DNA from: an uncultured Shewanella sp.
GTDB taxonomy: Bacteria; Pseudomonadota; Gammaproteobacteria; Enterobacterales; Shewanellaceae
Direction: 5' to 3'
DNA: 64,000 nt
Assembly (NCBI RefSeq): GCF_947501665.1
Contig: NZ_CANMWS010000006.1
Location: 1 to 64,000 of the forward strand
A program made the translations under genes and the position numbers. Positions 59,477 to 64,000 of this stretch are shown piece after piece (position 1 is the first letter of the stretch; every line of letters begins with the position of its first letter). The notes under the pieces were generated by a model that was not told where the DNA came from, did no database searches, and worked only from the letters and a program-made list of their open reading frames with translations.

Positions 59477-60385
59477 CTACTCTTCAGGTTTATTGCGCTT
59501 GGTTGCTTTTTTAGCTCTAGGGTGAGCACCGTCATACACTTTAGCCAAATGTTGAAAATCTAGACTAGTATAGATTTGTGTTGTAGACAGGTTAGCATGT
59601 CCCAACAACTCTTGCACAGCACGAAGATCACGGCTCGACTCTAACATGTGCGTAGCAAAAGAATGGCGCAATTTATGGGGATGGACTTTCATGTTGAGCC
59701 CTTGTTCTTGACCCCATTTATTGAGCCTTGCTTGAATACTGCGATGAGCTAAACGAGCGCCTTTTCCCGTTACAAACACAGCATCATCATGACAAACAAT
59801 ACTTTCACGCATGGCTAACCACACTTTCAGTGCTGTCATCGCCATGGTACCAATGGGCACAATACGTTCTTTACTGCCCTTACCTAATACTTTGACTTGC
59901 TGTTCATTAAATTGAAGATCGGTGAGGTTAATATTCGCCAACTCAGCTAAACGCAGGCCACTGGAATAAAAGAGTTCAAGCATTGCTCTGTCTCTCACGC
60001 AAAGGAGATCGTCCCCTTTAATATCCAATAAATGGGTAACTGAATCCACATCCATATTTTTAGGTAACGGCTTGTTCAACTTAGGCGCACGCATATGCAC
60101 AGCAGGATTGGCTGAAATCTGCTTTTCTTGTAATAAAAAAGCCCCAAACTGCTTCACCGCAGACAAGGTTAAAGCCAATGATCGCGGCGATAACCCTTGA
60201 CGGTGTAATTTACCTAAGCCCGATTGCAAGGTGTGGTGGGAAACTGTATTCCAGTCGATGGGATCAGAAAATAATGCGATAAAGCGATTCATTTCAAATA
60301 AATAATTACGCACGGTATGCAAGGATAACTGCCGCTCTGTTTTTAAGTAACGTTCAAAATCAACCAAATTCTGCTCTATACTCAA
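59477..60385 (-). CDS. xerC: Tyrosine recombinase XerC
   Basis: The protein is 302 aa with an N-terminal SAM-like core-binding domain ([20 protein letters not shown]). The catalytic residues are Arg in [13 protein letters not shown], Lys in [32 protein letters not shown] and Tyr in IYTSLD. XerC with XerD resolves chromosome dimers at dif. I place the start at TTG 60385 because GGGAGAGAG lies upstream and the length then matches XerC; the frame extends to 60499. Confidence 0.95.
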   Translation of the reverse strand: MSIEQNLVDFERYLKTERQLSLHTVRNYLFEMNRFIALFSDPIDWNTVSHHTLQSGLGKLHRQGLSPRSLALTLSAVKQFGAFLLQEKQISANPAVHMRAPKLNKPLPKNMDVDSVTHLLDIKGDDLLCVRDRAMLELFYSSGLRLAELANINLTDLQFNEQQVKVLGKGSKERIVPIGTMAMTALKVWLAMRESIVCHDDAVFVTGKGARLAHRSIQARLNKWGQEQGLNMKVHPHKLRHSFATHMLESSRDLRAVQELLGHANLSTTQIYTSLDFQHLAKVYDGAHPRAKKATKRNKPEE

Positions 60386-60672
60386 CGAACTCTCTCCCAA
60401 AAGCAACTTAAGAATACACGAGAAATTATGACATATAATTGAAATAAAAGTATAATTTAACCTATTGACTTTAAATGGATGGTCAATACTCTTTGACACT
60501 CATTATCCCGAGTTCAGGTTAATTTAAATAAAAACAGAATGAAAAGCTAAAAATCAGCACCTGATAGAGCATTAAAACTGACATTTAACGCATCAGGCTT
60601 AGGCACAGATTTAAAGGCTAGCACTGATAACCAGCCTTAAGGGATTAATGTATAGGAACTAACACTTGGTCG

Positions 60673-61311
60673 CTAGCATTTAGGAACTAAGTGATCAAGC
60701 AACTGCTTAATTTGATCTAACAGTAGATGATCCATGTCAGGTTGAAAATGAGTAGGATCCGATATCGCAATGGCAAAAATCACTTGTCCACAACTTTTCG
60801 AGAGGCGTGATAGCGCAACAGAGCCCACTTCAGCGCCAAATAAACGTTTAGACTCCGATTGTGTTAGCCGACCAAAATAATAACCTTGATTTAAGCGTTT
60901 TTGCCAAATATGGGCTAATTCGCTGTCCACCTCATGCACCGAAATCAAACGTACATGACTGAAATTAAATTGCTGTTTCAATTCATTCGATAAGACTTGC
61001 CTTAGCTCCCCAATCCCTTCGCATTCAAGCAGCTTCAATGACAATGCATTGTTAAACATATAGATTTGTTCATTACGGGTGGCCATTGTCATGAGCGCCG
61101 TAATTTCTTCTTCTAATTGTTGTACTTGAGTACGTAATGCACTTTGTTGCCGCTCAACCAGAGACACTGTACCCCGCTCTTGATGCGGGATCCGCATGCC
61201 GGTTAATAATTCTGGAAATCGCGCAAAAAAACTCGGGTTATCTAACAAATATTCTCGAATTAAAATTTCATCAAACGGCGGTGTATTTTGTTTATGTTGC
61301 AATTCTGTCAT
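60673..61311 (-). CDS. DUF484 family protein
   Basis: The 212-aa protein has an N-terminal helix ([20 protein letters not shown]), a coiled coil ([20 protein letters not shown]) and a GAF-like C-terminal domain. The family is conserved between dapF and xerC in gammaproteobacteria, and its function is unknown. The start is ATG 61311, overlapping the dapF stop by 4 bp; a longer frame to 61359 would run into dapF. Confidence 0.9.
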   Translation of the reverse strand: MTELQHKQNTPPFDEILIREYLLDNPSFFARFPELLTGMRIPHQERGTVSLVERQQSALRTQVQQLEEEITALMTMATRNEQIYMFNNALSLKLLECEGIGELRQVLSNELKQQFNFSHVRLISVHEVDSELAHIWQKRLNQGYYFGRLTQSESKRLFGAEVGSVALSRLSKSCGQVIFAIAISDPTHFQPDMDHLLLDQIKQLLDHLVPKC

Positions 61312-62135
61312 TGTGGTATTTGTCCATCGAATACATGTACAGCTGGGCCTGTCATCCATAAAGGTTTCCCTTCACCTTCCCAGTTTATGATTAATGTGCC
61401 GCCGGGTAAGTCAACTTTTACACGAGGGCCAAGCTTGCCTTGCACTTGTCCCACCACGACAGCAGCACAAGCACCAGTCCCACAAGCCAAGGTTTCAGCT
61501 GCACCTCGCTCATACACTCTCAACTTAATATGATCGCGACTAAGCACCTGCATAAAGCCCACGTTCACGCCTTTTGGAAAACGCTCATGTTGAGTCAGCA
61601 GACGACCGATTTCATCCACAGGCTCAGTCGCCACATCTTCGACATCCAATACACAATGAGGATTGCCCATAGATACAGCCCCACACAGAAAGGTTTTCAA
61701 TGGCGTCGGCAGTAAATAGGTTTTTTCCATTTTCTTGGCCGTAAAGGGGATTTTATTGGGTTCTAAAACAGGAATGCCCATATTGACAGTCACTTGGCCA
61801 TCATGTTCCACCTTTAACGTGATTTTGCCAGAAGAGGTACTGACTTTAATCTTTTTCTTGTTAGTGAGGCCTTTATTACGCACAAAACGAGCAAAACAAC
61901 GTGCGCCATTACCACATTGCTCCACTTCTCCACCATCGGCATTAAAAATCCGGTAATGAAAATCTAAATCGGGATCGTAAGGTGGTTCAACCAGGAGTAA
62001 TTGATCAAAACCTATCCCAAAATTTCTGTCGGCAAGACGCTTGATTTGATCCGGCGAAAAAAACACATTTTGTGTTACGCCATCAACCACCATAAAATCG
62101 TTACCGAGTCCCTGCATTTTAGCGAATTGGATCAA
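61308..62135 (-). CDS. dapF: Diaminopimelate epimerase
   Basis: The 275-aa cofactor-independent epimerase converts LL- to meso-diaminopimelate for lysine and peptidoglycan. The two catalytic Cys are Cys74 in [15 protein letters not shown] and one in [12 protein letters not shown] (about 217). N-terminal [12 protein letters not shown] is typical. It sits between lysA and DUF484-xerC in the conserved order. Confidence 0.97.
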   Translation of the reverse strand: MIQFAKMQGLGNDFMVVDGVTQNVFFSPDQIKRLADRNFGIGFDQLLLVEPPYDPDLDFHYRIFNADGGEVEQCGNGARCFARFVRNKGLTNKKKIKVSTSSGKITLKVEHDGQVTVNMGIPVLEPNKIPFTAKKMEKTYLLPTPLKTFLCGAVSMGNPHCVLDVEDVATEPVDEIGRLLTQHERFPKGVNVGFMQVLSRDHIKLRVYERGAAETLACGTGACAAVVVGQVQGKLGPRVKVDLPGGTLIINWEGEGKPLWMTGPAVHVFDGQIPQ

Positions 62136-62384
62136 GATAGGTGTCCTTAAAACTTAATGATTCTCGACAAATATTGGCATGCTCAACAGCTAGGAACGGT
62201 TACTCTTTCGTGGTTAAATTACGCCCAAATTAAACGTATTTTAATCACGACTTAGTGAATGCAGCCTAATCTTCCAAACCCCTTTTCTTTAGCAAAGAGG
62301 TCAACAACACAGAGTAAAGCTCATTTAGTGAATCCTACGGACAGCGTTTGTACTGCAGAAATCATCACCAAAGATCAATAGCCC

Positions 62385-63629
62385 CTAAGGTAAGCACGCC
62401 TCTCCTTGCCATAATTGTGGCAAGGTCTCACGCTCACGAATAAGATGCACTTGACTGCCATCGACCATTAACTCAGCTGAGCGAGGTCGAGTATTATAAT
62501 TAGATGACATCGTAAAACCATAAGCCCCAGCAGAACGAACGGCTAAAAAATCGCCCGATGCAAGATTTAATGCTCTGTCTTTACCTAAAAAATCACCCGT
62601 TTCACATACTGGCCCCACTATATCATAGTTAAGTGTGTCACCTTCACGAGAAATCACTGGAATAATATTTTGCCATGCACTATAAAGAGCCGGGCGTAAT
62701 AAATCGTTCATGGCGCCATCCACTAATGCAAAGTGCTTATTGCCATTTTGCTTCAAATACAGCACTTCTGTGACAAAAATACCTGCATTAGCGGCAATAG
62801 CACGGCCAGGTTCAAAAATTAAGGTTAAGTCTCTTTTGCCTAAACGTTCAAGCAATGCGGCGGCATAAACATCAGGTTGTGGTGGCGTTTCATCATCATA
62901 AGTCACCCCAAGTCCCCCGCCAACATCAAAATGCTCAATATTAATGCCCTTTGCTGACAAACGGTCAATTAAAGCTAACATTCTATCCATGGCATCTAAA
63001 AAAGGCTGGATTTCAGTCAGCTGAGAACCAATATGGCAATCAACACCTTTTACCTGAATATGACTCAACTCATGGGCTCTGGCAAAAAGCGCTTCCGCTT
63101 CTTCCATGGTAATACCAAATTTATTCTCTTTTAAGCCTGTTGAAATATAAGGGTGAGTTTTAGCATCAACATCAGGATTCACACGCAAAGACACTGGCGC
63201 GATTTTTCCTAATCGCTGGGCTACCTTTTGTAACTGTTCAAGCTCTGCACCGGATTCAACGTTAAAGCAGTGAATATTCAATTTAAGGGCCATTTCCATT
63301 TCTGCAACCGTTTTACCGACACCAGAAAATACCACTTTAGCGGGATCGCCACCTGCTTCAATGACTCGTGCTAATTCACCACCAGAGACAATATCAAAAC
63401 CACTGCCTAATCGAGCTAACACATTTAATACTGCAAGGTTTGAATTAGCCTTCACCGCATAACAAATAAGATGGGGATGAGTGCCTACAGCACGGTCAAA
63501 TGCATGCCAATGTCTTTCTAACGTTGCTCGAGAATAAATATAAAGCGGCGTACCGTGAGCGCGTGCAAGCGCTGCAACTTGACAATCTTCAGCATACAAT
63601 TCATCGGCTTTATAGAGAAAATGATCCAA
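62385..63629 (-). CDS. lysA: Diaminopimelate decarboxylase
   Basis: The 414-aa PLP enzyme makes lysine from meso-diaminopimelate. The PLP lysine is Lys60 in CYAVKANSNLAVL; HIGSQL, FDVGGGLGVTY, FEPGRAIAANAG and the substrate Cys in PVCETGDFLG are visible. The start is an unusual TTG at 63629, supported by AAGGAA eight bases upstream. It follows lptM with about 40 bp between. Confidence 0.97.
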   Translation of the reverse strand: MDHFLYKADELYAEDCQVAALARAHGTPLYIYSRATLERHWHAFDRAVGTHPHLICYAVKANSNLAVLNVLARLGSGFDIVSGGELARVIEAGGDPAKVVFSGVGKTVAEMEMALKLNIHCFNVESGAELEQLQKVAQRLGKIAPVSLRVNPDVDAKTHPYISTGLKENKFGITMEEAEALFARAHELSHIQVKGVDCHIGSQLTEIQPFLDAMDRMLALIDRLSAKGINIEHFDVGGGLGVTYDDETPPQPDVYAAALLERLGKRDLTLIFEPGRAIAANAGIFVTEVLYLKQNGNKHFALVDGAMNDLLRPALYSAWQNIIPVISREGDTLNYDIVGPVCETGDFLGKDRALNLASGDFLAVRSAGAYGFTMSSNYNTRPRSAELMVDGSQVHLIRERETLPQLWQGEACLP

Positions 63630-63667
63630 CAGCTTATTCCTTAATTACAATGCCACTTGTGGCAAGA

Positions 63668-63844
63668 TTACTGATTAACTTCACTGGGTTTTGTTGTATC
63701 TTGGGTTGGCGAGTTTGTGTCATCTTGCTGAGCCTGAGTGGTATCTGGCTCAGGCGCACGATATAAACCACTTTTTTGACCGCAACCTAGAATGACTAGA
63801 TTAGCAAGAGCCAATAATAAAAACAGCTTCATTTTTCTCAACAT
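63668..63844 (-). CDS. lptM: Small lipoprotein LptM (YifL-like)
   Basis: This 58-aa lipoprotein has a signal peptide and lipobox (ALANLVILGCGQKSGLY), then an acidic and Gln/Thr-rich tail. The CGxKxxLY motif and the position just before lysA-dapF identify LptM, which assists LptD maturation in lipopolysaccharide export in E. coli. An ATG four codons downstream (63832) is an alternative start. Confidence 0.88.
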   Translation of the reverse strand: MLRKMKLFLLLALANLVILGCGQKSGLYRAPEPDTTQAQQDDTNSPTQDTTKPSEVNQ

Positions 63845-64000
63845 TGAAATATCCGATTAATAGTAGTCATTAATAACATTTACTTAACTTAACAATAATA
63901 GATGGTGTCTGCGTAAAACCATTATCTGCATTTGATGGTTACAAAGATAAGGGGCTAAGGTCAAGTATCAAGGGAAGATAGACAAGCTTATGTGCATAAC

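Noticed and set aside
63500..63766. Plus-strand open frame of 88 codons
   Set aside because: It is antisense to the starts of lysA and lptM and has no supporting features.

Overview
The window is a stretch of a gammaproteobacterial chromosome, most likely Shewanella or a close marine relative. This rests on gene order and protein resemblance, not on any search. Diagnostic blocks are lptM-lysA-dapF-DUF484-xerC-yigB, prmA-dusB-fis, rho/trxA facing rhlB-ppx, and ubiE-ubiJ-ubiB followed by tatABC, tatD and hemB. DNA is AT-rich and genes are tightly packed in the housekeeping part.

Layout. 1-260: three tandem 71-bp repeats and a terminator. 0.5-7.2 kb: an exported S8 protease with a sorting-type C-terminal tail, a crotonase, and a two-gene signalling operon (receiver-CheC and diguanylate cyclase). 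7.5-12.4 kb: rraB, plsC and a zinc-uptake cluster (His-rich outer-membrane protein, ZnuA-like and ZnuB-like proteins, small His/Cys-rich exported protein) without the ATPase gene. 12.6-17.4 kb: thiolase, a lipoprotein, a Vgb-like propeller protein and a glycine-zipper lipoprotein.

17.7-37.3 kb is the main accessory region, read on the minus strand. An exported protein of about 500 aa precedes a giant (about 3600 aa) Sec-exported SpvB/TcdB/RHS protein with a variable C-terminal toxin-like tip and a translationally coupled lipoprotein as candidate immunity. Downstream lie four orphan C-terminal cassettes. Each repeats the conserved RHS junction or pre-toxin sequence, carries a different tip and is followed by its own small exported or membrane protein. 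One cassette is decayed and one tip carries an HExxH metallopeptidase motif. Conserved inter-cassette repeats and hairpins separate them. The arrangement looks like a tip-switching toxin locus aimed at the cell envelope.

37.7-64 kb is conserved core: MscS channel, MaoC-like protein, ubiquinone genes, Tat export, TatD, a 7TMR-DISM diguanylate cyclase, hemB, thioredoxins, ppx/gppA-like, rhlB, rho, prmA, dusB-fis, yigB, xerC, DUF484, dapF, lysA and the short lipoprotein gene lptM.

All identifications come from reading motifs and gene order. No alignment, search or structure prediction was run, so family names are expert-recognition calls and cassette toxin activities (other than the HExxH motif) are unknown.
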